DNA of 64,000 bases, from positions 62,001 to 126,000 of the forward strand of contig NZ_BMXA01000008.1 of the NCBI RefSeq assembly GCF_014651515.1, given 5' to 3'. The translations under genes and the position numbers were made by a program. The notes below the pieces were generated by a model. It was not told where the DNA came from and did no database searches. It saw only the letters and a list, made by a program, of their open reading frames with translations. This document shows, piece by piece, positions 1-7,361 of this stretch; within the stretch, counting starts at the first letter, position 1; each line of letters opens with the position of its first letter. This DNA comes from Arenicella chitinivorans. Lineage in GTDB: Bacteria > Pseudomonadota > Gammaproteobacteria > Arenicellales > Arenicellaceae.

Positions 1-242
1 TCAATTCGCGCACGCCCTTGTTCGGTGTTCATGCCGCTGGTTTTAACAAAAAACACCGTCGGCGGAGCCCCAGCCTGACGCAGGCTTTGGATCAACTGAG
101 CCGTGCGTTCAGAACCACTAAACAGCGGCCCAGCGTCACGCGGTGCGTCATCAAATGACAAGGCGATTTGCTTGGCCTGCACGCCGCCATCGGCGACACA
201 CAAGCACAAGACCAATAAACAACATTTTTGAATAAAACGCAT
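1..242 (-). CDS. Polysaccharide deacetylase family protein, N-terminal fragment
   Basis: Only the first 80 codons are in the window; the gene continues past base 1. The reading frame starts at ATG 242 with a hydrophobic export signal (about residues 4-17), then enters a NodB-like fold: the strand 'IALSFDDAP' (F30-D31-D32) matches NodB motif 1, where the Asp pair supplies the base and a metal ligand, and 'PPTVFFVKT' matches the next core strand. Family members remove N- or O-acetyl groups from cell-wall or capsule polysaccharides. It begins 17 bases after the M56/M23 gene on the same strand, so it is probably the third gene of that operon. Substrate cannot be inferred; the remaining motifs lie outside the window. 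Confidence 0.72.
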   Translation of the reverse strand, partial: MRFIQKCCLLVLCLCVADGGVQAKQIALSFDDAPRDAGPLFSGSERTAQLIQSLRQAGAPPTVFFVKTSGMNTEQGRARI

Positions 243-259
243 ACGACGTCGACTCGACT

Positions 260-1684
260 CTATTTAGGCTGCGGCAGATTCCAGATCGTGTGAGGATCAA
301 CTCGCTCACCGTTGAGTCTGGTTTCGATATGCACATGAGGTCCGGTGGTTTGGCCTGTATTGCCAATAGTCGCGATAGGTTGTCCAGCCATTACGCGCTG
401 TCCGACCTCAACCATATAGTCATCAAGATGTGCCAAAAGGGTTTGTGTATTGCTGTCGGATTCCAACACCACCACTTTGCCGTACTTTGGCATTCCCTTG
501 TATAAATCTGTCGCGGTTAGAATAATGCCATCCGCTGGTGCGTGGATAAGTGTGCCTTTCGGCGCAGCGATATCGACGCCAGTATGGTTTCGTTGCTTGC
601 CCGGTTTAAACGGGTGTTTGGCCAAACCAAAACCTGAGGTATGACGACCTTCGTGCAACATGGCGATCTGCTGCGTTATGGCGTTATCGACGGATGCTGG
701 CAGACCTTCTTTCGGCATGCCACTGGATAACGCCATACCACCGACCGCACTACCTGCAAACGTACTGATTAGAATGAGGACTTTGGCCACCCGACCTAAG
801 GCGCGGTATGGGCGATCGCCCAAGGCTAAACAAATTCGCATTTTTTCTCTCCGTATAGATGTGGTGACAAACGTAGCCACCGGTAAATGATCATTATGCT
901 GCTGCGTAAAGCGCATTGTCTTGACGAGTGTATGTACGTATTCACACCGCTGCGAACGCGATTTTGTTGCAACCACCGCTTGATCACACTGTATTTCTAT
1001 CGCCTCGGCCCAGGCCGCAAACAAACGATGCATAAACGGTGAGAACCAGCTTAGTGACACAACAAGACGCAATAGCAAACCAACCTGATCGTCACACCGC
1101 CGAATGTGCGCTTGCTCATGCGCAATCACCATACGGAGTTGCGCCTCAGTGAGCCCTGATGCCAGCGTGCGCGGCAACACGATTCGATAGTCGCCCAGCC
1201 AGCCGCAGCGCAACACACAAGGGGACACCAATTGCTCGGTAAGCCAAATGTCCTGCACCGAATTTAAGGTATCCGGTATCGCACTGTTTGCGATGTGTGC
1301 CGCTCGTCGGCGTCCAAACCAAAGTCGCAATAAGCAAAGCGCGACGCCCGCGAGGTACACGACGGTCCAGATTGTCATGAGCATCTGCCCGCGACCAACC
1401 GCTGGTGCGACACTCGTGTTAGTTGCTTGCCAGTTGAAACGACCAACGGCGGCTAGAAGTGGGGAATCCGTCAACACCACTAGATCTCGACTCGGACTCA
1501 GTGATGGGACAAAGTACCACCAGCTAGACAAACCGGCGATCAACACCACCGCGACCAAGGCGGAGGCCCAAACCAGTGAGGATTGACGTACTCGCGTACT
1601 GAACTTAGACAACAACCCGAGCAATAGAAACATCGTTGTGCTGGTGATAAAAACTGCCCAGCTAAAGACAAGGGCCGTGATCAT
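260..1684 (-). CDS. M56/M23 fusion metallopeptidase (BlaR1-like membrane protease with LytM domain)
   Basis: 474 residues. The N-terminal half is a BlaR1/MecR1-type M56 membrane peptidase: hydrophobic segments near 1-25, 38-58, 101-121 and 203-225, the zinc motif HEQAH at 189-193, and a downstream E230-xxx-D234 that fits the third ligand. A further membrane segment near 300-318 leads to an extracytoplasmic M23 (LytM) domain with complete zinc ligands: H367/D371 ('HTGVD') and H450/H452 ('HVHIE'). In classical BlaR1 the outer domain is a penicillin-binding sensor; here it is a peptidoglycan endopeptidase-type domain. The start overlaps the upstream blaI-like stop by four bases (ATGA). Inference: a membrane sensor/effector that cleaves its BlaI partner in response to a wall signal, or directly trims wall. 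Confidence 0.88.
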   Translation of the reverse strand: MITALVFSWAVFITSTTMFLLLGLLSKFSTRVRQSSLVWASALVAVVLIAGLSSWWYFVPSLSPSRDLVVLTDSPLLAAVGRFNWQATNTSVAPAVGRGQMLMTIWTVVYLAGVALCLLRLWFGRRRAAHIANSAIPDTLNSVQDIWLTEQLVSPCVLRCGWLGDYRIVLPRTLASGLTEAQLRMVIAHEQAHIRRCDDQVGLLLRLVVSLSWFSPFMHRLFAAWAEAIEIQCDQAVVATKSRSQRCEYVHTLVKTMRFTQQHNDHLPVATFVTTSIRREKMRICLALGDRPYRALGRVAKVLILISTFAGSAVGGMALSSGMPKEGLPASVDNAITQQIAMLHEGRHTSGFGLAKHPFKPGKQRNHTGVDIAAPKGTLIHAPADGIILTATDLYKGMPKYGKVVVLESDSNTQTLLAHLDDYMVEVGQRVMAGQPIATIGNTGQTTGPHVHIETRLNGERVDPHTIWNLPQPK

Positions 1685-2079
1685 ACGTCGTCCTCGGGTG
1701 CGTTTTCGGCGTTCTCAAGATACGCCTCCAATTCCAGGAGTTCTTCCTGACTCAAGACCTGACTTTTGACCAGATTCGACACTGGCAAAGGTCCCTCAAG
1801 GCCCAGCACGTCGGCCGCAAAGTCTCGAATCATGCCCGCAAGTGTCGGAATTTTTCGTGCTTTGGCGTGATACACATTTAGACCATGCACATTGCGAAGA
1901 CCCAGCAAATCTTTGTCGACCATACGCTCAACCGTTTTACGCGTCGATGAGCGTGTCCAGCCAAGTTCGGGTTCAATAGCCACATGAATTTCACGCAAAC
2001 TCTGTGCTTTGTGGCGCCACAGATGCTTCAAGATTGTAAGCTCAGTCGATGATGGTTTCATGTCACCATTAGGCGACAT
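1681..2079 (-). CDS. BlaI/MecI/CopY family transcriptional repressor
   Basis: 132 residues with the winged-helix pattern of BlaI/MecI: 'SSTELTILKHLW' at the N-terminus, then 'GWTRSSTRKTVERMVDK' as recognition helix and wing. Family members are dimeric repressors inactivated by proteolysis by an M56 protease, encoded here by the next gene with a four-base overlap. The ATG at 2079 lies inside a palindrome (2075-2084); the second ATG at 2061 (giving MKPSSTELT) resembles other family N-termini better and would place the palindrome upstream as an autoregulatory operator. Neither ATG has a strong ribosome binding site. Confidence 0.85.
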   Translation of the reverse strand: MSPNGDMKPSSTELTILKHLWRHKAQSLREIHVAIEPELGWTRSSTRKTVERMVDKDLLGLRNVHGLNVYHAKARKIPTLAGMIRDFAADVLGLEGPLPVSNLVKSQVLSQEELLELEAYLENAENAPEDDV

Positions 2080-2084
2080 ATGTC
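2075..2084. promoter_or_regulatory. Candidate BlaI-type operator
   Basis: GACATATGTC is a perfect 10-base palindrome at the start of the blaI-like gene. The flanking word TGTCACCA occurs at 2061-2068 and 2081-2088, a 20-base (two helical turn) repeat, and TGTCA recurs at 2091. BlaI, MecI and CopY bind dyads with ACA/TGT half-sites, so this is a plausible autoregulatory site. Function is inference. Confidence 0.35.
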
Positions 2085-2227
2085 ACCAGTTGTCAACGCC
2101 ATTTTCATTAACACTTAGTTAAGGCTAACAAATCACAGCTCACCATCTATTCGGCGCCTGGACTCAGTGTTGGAGCAAATTCAGTGTTAAACTACCCGCC
2201 GTTTATTGTCGAGACGCGTGCACAAAA

Positions 2228-3259
2228 ATGACTCCGTTGGTTAGTCCCAGATACAACTACGCACTTTTTTATAACCCCAAGAGTGCCTGCAGTGTCGCTC
2301 GACGCTTATTCGTTGCATTGCATGGCGATGAATTGCCCCAAGCGACGCAGATTCGCCTTCAGGCCCTACGTGATGCAATGCAGGACGATTGGCATGACGC
2401 TGGCCAACTCTTCGCTCCCCCCGCGGAATTCGACTTCAGCGCCTCGTATTGCGCCACCATCGTGCGTCACCCGTATACCCGGTTCGTCAGCGCCTACCTC
2501 AATCGAATGGTCTTGAACCGCACCCAATTCGATGATTTCGCCAGTGTGCTCGGCATCAAGGACGCGGATGCCACCTATTCATTTGCCCAGGTTTTACGCT
2601 ACTGTGCGGTTCGCGGCGTTGAATCTCTGGAGGATACGCACTTTCTGCCACAGAGCGTGATTTCAGGTGAACTCCGCGACACCACGGTAACCGTGAAGCC
2701 GCTTTCGTGGTGGCACAATTTGAGCGGTCGACTGCCCAAGACGCCCGCGGCCAGCTTAAACCTGCATTACATTTGCCACATGGAATCGTTGCAAGCGGAT
2801 TTACGCGGTTTGATGCAGCACGTATTCAGAAATCACGGCGACAAACGCCAGCAGGCACTGGCGCTGGTTGAGGAACTTGGTATGCATAACGTCACGGTGG
2901 TGAATACCGAGCAAGTCTTACCAGACGCCGCCAACATGAGCGCCGAAAGCTTACGTGAACTCGGACAAATGCCAGAGTACGCGCATTTTTTGACTGCGGA
3001 AACGCAACAAATCTTGCATACGCTCTACGCTGACGATATCCGTTTATTTGGCTACGCAGCGGAACTGGACGCGAAAACGTCATCGTTTGAGCAACAGAAA
3101 GCGGCCCACGTTCGCACTCAGGTGCCTAACGATTTCAATTGGGAGTTCTATTTATACCATCACCCGGACCTACGTGCCAACGGCGTCGATAACAAGGCCG
3201 CTGCCATTTCACACTGGATTCATCACGGACAGCAAGAAGGCCGTTCTTATAAGCGTTAA
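2228..3259 (+). CDS. Sulfotransferase family 2 protein with C-terminal tail module
   Basis: 343 residues, no signal peptide. 'FYNPKSACS' (14-22) matches the 5'-phosphosulfate-binding loop of PAPS-dependent sulfotransferases and 'IVRHPYTRFVSAY' (78-90) matches the 3'-phosphate-binding motif, including the Arg and Ser positions. These enzymes transfer sulfate from PAPS to a glycan or other acceptor. The last about 45 residues ('NWEFYLYHHPDLRANGVD' and 'AAISHWIHHGQQEGRSY') form a separate short module that I know as a tail on many bacterial glycosyltransferase and surface-glycan proteins. Stand-alone on the plus strand, flanked by divergent and convergent genes. Acceptor unknown; a surface polysaccharide is the likely guess. 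Confidence 0.78.
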   Translation: MTPLVSPRYNYALFYNPKSACSVARRLFVALHGDELPQATQIRLQALRDAMQDDWHDAGQLFAPPAEFDFSASYCATIVRHPYTRFVSAYLNRMVLNRTQFDDFASVLGIKDADATYSFAQVLRYCAVRGVESLEDTHFLPQSVISGELRDTTVTVKPLSWWHNLSGRLPKTPAASLNLHYICHMESLQADLRGLMQHVFRNHGDKRQQALALVEELGMHNVTVVNTEQVLPDAANMSAESLRELGQMPEYAHFLTAETQQILHTLYADDIRLFGYAAELDAKTSSFEQQKAAHVRTQVPNDFNWEFYLYHHPDLRANGVDNKAAAISHWIHHGQQEGRSYKR

Positions 3260-4062
3260 AGCGCGTTGCAAGCCAGTTGAATCCCAAGAATTAAATCTGG
3301 CCGCGGTGTAATAACCGTTGGTGAGCGTGGACCAAGCACCACCGAGCCTGGAGGAAGTTCATCCTCGCAACCATCTGCACCACCAAAGTCAGTGAACTCA
3401 GGGACAGCCTGCCACACCCCCCAGAATTCGCCGTTAAGTGCCGTAGTCGTGGCACCGATGCCCAAGGGGAGCATTGAGACACTGTCTGCAGGATCTCGAC
3501 GCACTCCAACAATCACCGGCACCGTGCTTAAATTTTGCACGGAGGTCACCCGCATCGACGAAGATGCTTTTTGACCCCGTTCGTAGTCGACGCGTGTCCA
3601 ACCGGCGGAACCGCCGCCGGGTGCATTAAAACAACCCCATTTGAAGGTCTCTTGATGCGGATACGTGGCTTCACTGCCCACCACGAACACCGGCGTTGTG
3701 ACCGACTGAGTAAAATCGTCACCATCGTGTTTGCGCAATATCGCTAATTTATTAATCGCCGTACTCCGAATGTCAGCTTCGGTCGCCGGCGGTCGCGGTA
3801 CGAACGAGACACTGCCAGTATTCCGTCCTGGTGGCTCAACATCCACAACACCACCGGGAGATTGAGTAATCAAAACCGTGGTGCGATCCAAACGGTCTGC
3901 ATCAATATCCCAACTCACATTGGTGGCTTCGCCCTCGCATAAAATTTGTGGGCGAACATCAAATTCTGCGTCAAAGGGTGCTAACCCCGCGCGATTCAAA
4001 AAACAGCCGGTCAGCGATAGCGCCAACAAACCTAGACCAATCCATGCTAAACATCGTGCCAT
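3256..4062 (-). CDS. Putative lipoprotein of unknown function
   Basis: 268 residues. The N-terminus is a lipoprotein signal with lipobox LSLTGC (Cys 20), so the mature protein is probably anchored to the outer membrane. The rest is beta-rich with Gly/Pro/Thr-rich turns ('VSWDIDADRLDRTTVLI' resembles an Ig-like strand pair). Cysteines occur near the middle ('KWGCFNAPGGG') and C-terminus ('GGADGCEDELPPG', 'LACNAL'). I do not recognise a family. It converges on the sulfotransferase with a four-base overlap of the coding ends. Confidence 0.7.
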   Translation of the reverse strand: MARCLAWIGLGLLALSLTGCFLNRAGLAPFDAEFDVRPQILCEGEATNVSWDIDADRLDRTTVLITQSPGGVVDVEPPGRNTGSVSFVPRPPATEADIRSTAINKLAILRKHDGDDFTQSVTTPVFVVGSEATYPHQETFKWGCFNAPGGGSAGWTRVDYERGQKASSSMRVTSVQNLSTVPVIVGVRRDPADSVSMLPLGIGATTTALNGEFWGVWQAVPEFTDFGGADGCEDELPPGSVVLGPRSPTVITPRPDLILGIQLACNAL

Positions 4063-4218
4063 ACCCGATTCTCCTTTAATGAGTTACTAACCGCTCAGGT
4101 ACCGAAGACCTTTGACGGAAGTGCTTTCCAAAGTATGACTATAGACAGGATTTCAGGGCCTGAGAATCATCCGTTTGGGTGAATTTGATCGGTCTAGTGT
4201 TTAGCACAGGCCACGTAA

Positions 4219-4824
4219 TCAGTTTTTTAGGAACTCGGCATCGGCGTCGATCGACACTTCATCGCCGACCAAAGGAATATAGGCATCCATGCCAAAATCA
4301 GACCGTTTAAAAGTACCAGATGCGGAAAAGCCTAGGGTGTATTTACGCGTCAAAATGTTATCCGCGCCACCATGAAACGTCACCAACATAGTTACCGGCT
4401 TCTGGACACCTCGCCATGCCAGATTGCCAGTAAACGAAAACTGGTTGTCTGAGACTGGTGTCACGGAGATAGTACTAAAGCGTGCTTGTGGATACCTTGG
4501 CTGGTCGAACCACGTGCCATCCATGAGGTCTTTTTTCAAGGATGGGTTGTTGATATCCAACGAGTCGATTTCGATTACCGCAGTCAACTTAGCCGCCGAT
4601 ACGTTAGCCGGATCAAATGACAAACTCGCGTCGAATTCATTAAAGCGACCAACATAATTCGATAAACCCGAATGTTTGACTTTAAATATCAGGCTGGCAT
4701 GTGTTTTATCGAGCGCGTAATCACCGGCTTCCAGTGATGCCAATGTGGTCTCTACCTTCGGTGTGATGAGCGCCACACAACCGCATAGCAGTAAACATAC
4801 AACGCTACTGACGAGTTGTTTCAT
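4219..4824 (-). CDS. YceI family lipocalin-like lipoprotein
   Basis: 201 residues. The N-terminal signal ends in a lipobox (LLLCGC). The mature part shows the YceI pattern: 'YALDKTHASLIFKVKHSG' at the start, 'GRFNEFDASLSFDP' in the second strand pair, and the C-terminal 'RSDFGMDAYIPLVGDEVSI'. YceI proteins are beta-barrel proteins that bind polyisoprenoid lipids in the periplasm. Length is normal for the family plus the signal. Followed upstream by an amino-acid permease only five bases away, so the two may share a transcript. Confidence 0.9.
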   Translation of the reverse strand: MKQLVSSVVCLLLCGCVALITPKVETTLASLEAGDYALDKTHASLIFKVKHSGLSNYVGRFNEFDASLSFDPANVSAAKLTAVIEIDSLDINNPSLKKDLMDGTWFDQPRYPQARFSTISVTPVSDNQFSFTGNLAWRGVQKPVTMLVTFHGGADNILTRKYTLGFSASGTFKRSDFGMDAYIPLVGDEVSIDADAEFLKN

Positions 4825-4829
4825 AACCT

Positions 4830-6155
4830 CTAAATCTCCGTTTTTGATTGTGGTGATCGGCGCCTAGTGTGCCGGACCGACCCGTAGTAAGCCAGCGCAC
4901 CAAGCCCACAGACTGGCACGAGCGCCAACGCTTGCATTGGCTGATGAATAGATGAAAGCATCGCAAATGAGACGGTACAAACCACGAATACTAGCGGCGC
5001 CAGTGGGTACCAAGCGGATGCCGGTCGCAGTCCTCGCCGCCAGTGTATGACAAACAAACTGCTGACCGCCAGCGCCAAGCACAGCGACAATGTGAAGCCT
5101 AGATATGACATCAGTCCGCGAAGATCAGATAACGAGATCAACAGCACCGAAATCACGACCTGCAAGGCAATGGAAGTTCGCGGAGGATGGCCAAGCCGCT
5201 GTTTAAACACGGCGGGCAAGGCGCCGTCTTCTGCCATTTTTGCATACACTCGAGGTCCCGCCAGCGCCATGGCCGTAATTGAGGTCAGTAGTGAAATAGC
5301 CACCACCAACTGCACTAACTGACGCGCAGTCCGGCCGCCCAGTGAATCGGCAACAACCGCCGCGATTTCGGCACGCCCTTGAATCAGGCTTGCATCCGCG
5401 CCGTATAACAACACCCAATTAACCGCCAGACACAACACCATAGTCACCACGGTACCCAGCACCATACCACGCGGCACTGCGTCACGTGCGTGATCCACCT
5501 CGCCGGCGACGTACGCAGCGGCATTGAATCCGGAATAACTCAACGAAATCCAAACCAACGTTCCTGCAAATGCGTATAGATTAAACTGCACCGGGGCGAC
5601 CGGCAATACTGAGATGGGTGGCGTTCTAAGGGTGATCACAAACGTAGCAGCGACCACCAAAAGCACCAGAATGATCAGCATCAGCAATACGAGATTTTGG
5701 TGGCTTTGCACCCCGGTGCGCACGCGAAAACCGTGCAACAATCCCGCACACACCGTCACAGCGATGGCCGTCGCCGTCGCAGGCACCTGCTGTAGCCACG
5801 GCCAAGCTGAACTCAAATACGCCTCAAAGGCCAAGGCGGCAAACGCGATCGCACCCGGAAAACCCGCTAGCAGCGAGACCCAGCCGGCAATGAACCCGGC
5901 CAAGGGATGAATCGCCCGCGATAAAAACACGTATTCACCACCAGACTCGGTAATATGTCGCACCAACATGCCATAACTCATCGCCCCGGCGATGGCCACC
6001 AAACCGGCAACGAACCAGCCAAACAACACCCATTCTCGTGAGCCCAAATCCGCTAAGGCAAAACCGGAGGTCGTGTAGATCCCCGCGCCAACCGCATTGC
6101 CAACCACCAACGCGACCAGTGACCAGGTTGAGAAAAGCCTACTGTGCTTGGTCAT
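4830..6155 (-). CDS. APC family amino-acid permease
   Basis: 441 residues, about 12 hydrophobic segments. 'VVGNAVGAGIYTTSGFALADLG' near residues 17-38 carries the APC TM1 Gly-rich substrate-binding kink, and 'WISLSYSGFNAAAYVAGEV' matches TM6 of the superfamily. Expected to import an amino acid or related cation/proton symport substrate across the inner membrane; substrate cannot be assigned. Its start overlaps the end of the DUF1415 gene by 17 bases, so translation is probably coupled. Confidence 0.88.
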   Translation of the reverse strand: MTKHSRLFSTWSLVALVVGNAVGAGIYTTSGFALADLGSREWVLFGWFVAGLVAIAGAMSYGMLVRHITESGGEYVFLSRAIHPLAGFIAGWVSLLAGFPGAIAFAALAFEAYLSSAWPWLQQVPATATAIAVTVCAGLLHGFRVRTGVQSHQNLVLLMLIILVLLVVAATFVITLRTPPISVLPVAPVQFNLYAFAGTLVWISLSYSGFNAAAYVAGEVDHARDAVPRGMVLGTVVTMVLCLAVNWVLLYGADASLIQGRAEIAAVVADSLGGRTARQLVQLVVAISLLTSITAMALAGPRVYAKMAEDGALPAVFKQRLGHPPRTSIALQVVISVLLISLSDLRGLMSYLGFTLSLCLALAVSSLFVIHWRRGLRPASAWYPLAPLVFVVCTVSFAMLSSIHQPMQALALVPVCGLGALAYYGSVRHTRRRSPQSKTEI

Positions 6156-6690
6156 CCGTGACTATGGATTTTAAAAGCAGCTGCATATGTCGCTTTCCCA
6201 AGGTATTCATCAATTGAATATTATTCGCTGGAATCGACTCCGGGTCGGGATGACGTTCGATTACCTTACTCAGACTTGACTCGCGTAAAATGTGGAGAAT
6301 GGGGTAGGGTGCTCGATTTGTGTAATTTTCTGCGTCCTCTGATTCGGTACCGTCAAACTGATATTGCGGATGAAAACTGGCTATCTGGTACACACCATCT
6401 AGCTGCATTTCTTCCAATAGCTGGTCTGCAAAACCAAGGAACTCATTAAAATATAAGAAGTCAGACAGCGTGTAAGGCAAGATCAGTAGCGTGGTTTCGA
6501 TGTCGGGACGACGCGTTAGCAGCGACATTTCAACGACCAGATCCCGTAAAACCGCTTCTTCATTACGCGCATCGCTGGCTTTAAAACGCACTCGGTTGGA
6601 ACGATACTCACGTTGCGCGAATGGGCAGAGATTCAGCTCGATGACCACTGCCGTCAACCAACGCTCGACCGCTTTGACAACCTCGTTCAT
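6139..6690 (-). CDS. DUF1415 domain protein
   Basis: 183 residues from the ATG at 6690. This start is chosen because it overlaps the stop of the upstream TPR gene as TGATG and gives 'MNEVVKAVERWLTAVVIEL', close to family N-termini; an open frame extends to 6732 but would overlap the TPR gene by 43 bases. Family hallmarks visible: 'LNLCPFAQ', 'LILPYTLSDFLYFNEF', 'YQIASFHPQYQF' and 'YTNRAPYPILHILRE'. DUF1415 is conserved in proteobacteria but its function is not known; the conserved Cys, His and Arg suggest an enzyme or cofactor binder. Cytosolic. Confidence 0.88.
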   Translation of the reverse strand: MNEVVKAVERWLTAVVIELNLCPFAQREYRSNRVRFKASDARNEEAVLRDLVVEMSLLTRRPDIETTLLILPYTLSDFLYFNEFLGFADQLLEEMQLDGVYQIASFHPQYQFDGTESEDAENYTNRAPYPILHILRESSLSKVIERHPDPESIPANNIQLMNTLGKRHMQLLLKSIVTDDQAQ

Positions 6691-7286
6691 CACTCGTGTA
6701 AACGTTCGACTCGCAGCATTGCTGGTGGCCACTGAGGTATGATTTCCAAAGCCTGTTGGTAACTGGCTCGCGCCGCCTCTCTCTGCCCAAGTTGTTCCAG
6801 TGCCATGCCACGATTCAAATACGCCACGTGCTCGTTCACCACGCCGTACCGTAACGCGGAATCATAGTCCGATATGGCAGCGTCAAAGCGCTGAGCCAAA
6901 AACCACAAATTACCCCGATTAATGTAGGCCTCACCGAGCGTTTCGTCGAGCTCCAACGCGCGATTATAGTCTTTGGCCGCAGCCACATAGTCCTGTAATG
7001 CGGCGTGAATGATCCCGCGATTTACCAAGCTGGCAATCATGTCAGCTTTCGGTAATGCCGCATCGTTGATGGCTCGATTGCAGGGCTCTAGGCTCTGACG
7101 CGCAACACCGAGCGTTTGAGTCGCGCGCTGCGAATTCTGGTAACACGCATTCGCGAACCCAGACCCGCCGATCAACGAACTGGTTTGCGCCACGGCGGCC
7201 GAACTCATGAGGGAAATTAAAGCAGCTAGGATGATCGAGACAATGGATCTCGCAGCACCAGCAGCTAAGACGATGCGTACCACCAT
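6690..7286 (-). CDS. Exported tetratricopeptide repeat protein
   Basis: 198 residues. A signal peptide (to about 'SSAAVAQ', residue 34) is followed by a linker with two Cys and three TPR units ('ALVNRGIIHAALQDYVAAAK'-like: repeats near 87-120, 121-153, 156-187). The start at 7286 has a strong ribosome binding site (GGAGG, six bases upstream). TPR proteins are periplasmic or membrane-associated scaffolds; no partner is evident. First gene of the overlapping set TPR-DUF1415-permease. Confidence 0.82.
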   Translation of the reverse strand: MVVRIVLAAGAARSIVSIILAALISLMSSAAVAQTSSLIGGSGFANACYQNSQRATQTLGVARQSLEPCNRAINDAALPKADMIASLVNRGIIHAALQDYVAAAKDYNRALELDETLGEAYINRGNLWFLAQRFDAAISDYDSALRYGVVNEHVAYLNRGMALEQLGQREAARASYQQALEIIPQWPPAMLRVERLHE

Positions 7287-7361
7287 ATTAACCTCCTCTC
7301 AAGTGTGTTCAGTCAGACACAGTGTAGAGCAAATCAGTGCAGTTAACCAAATACATCACCA

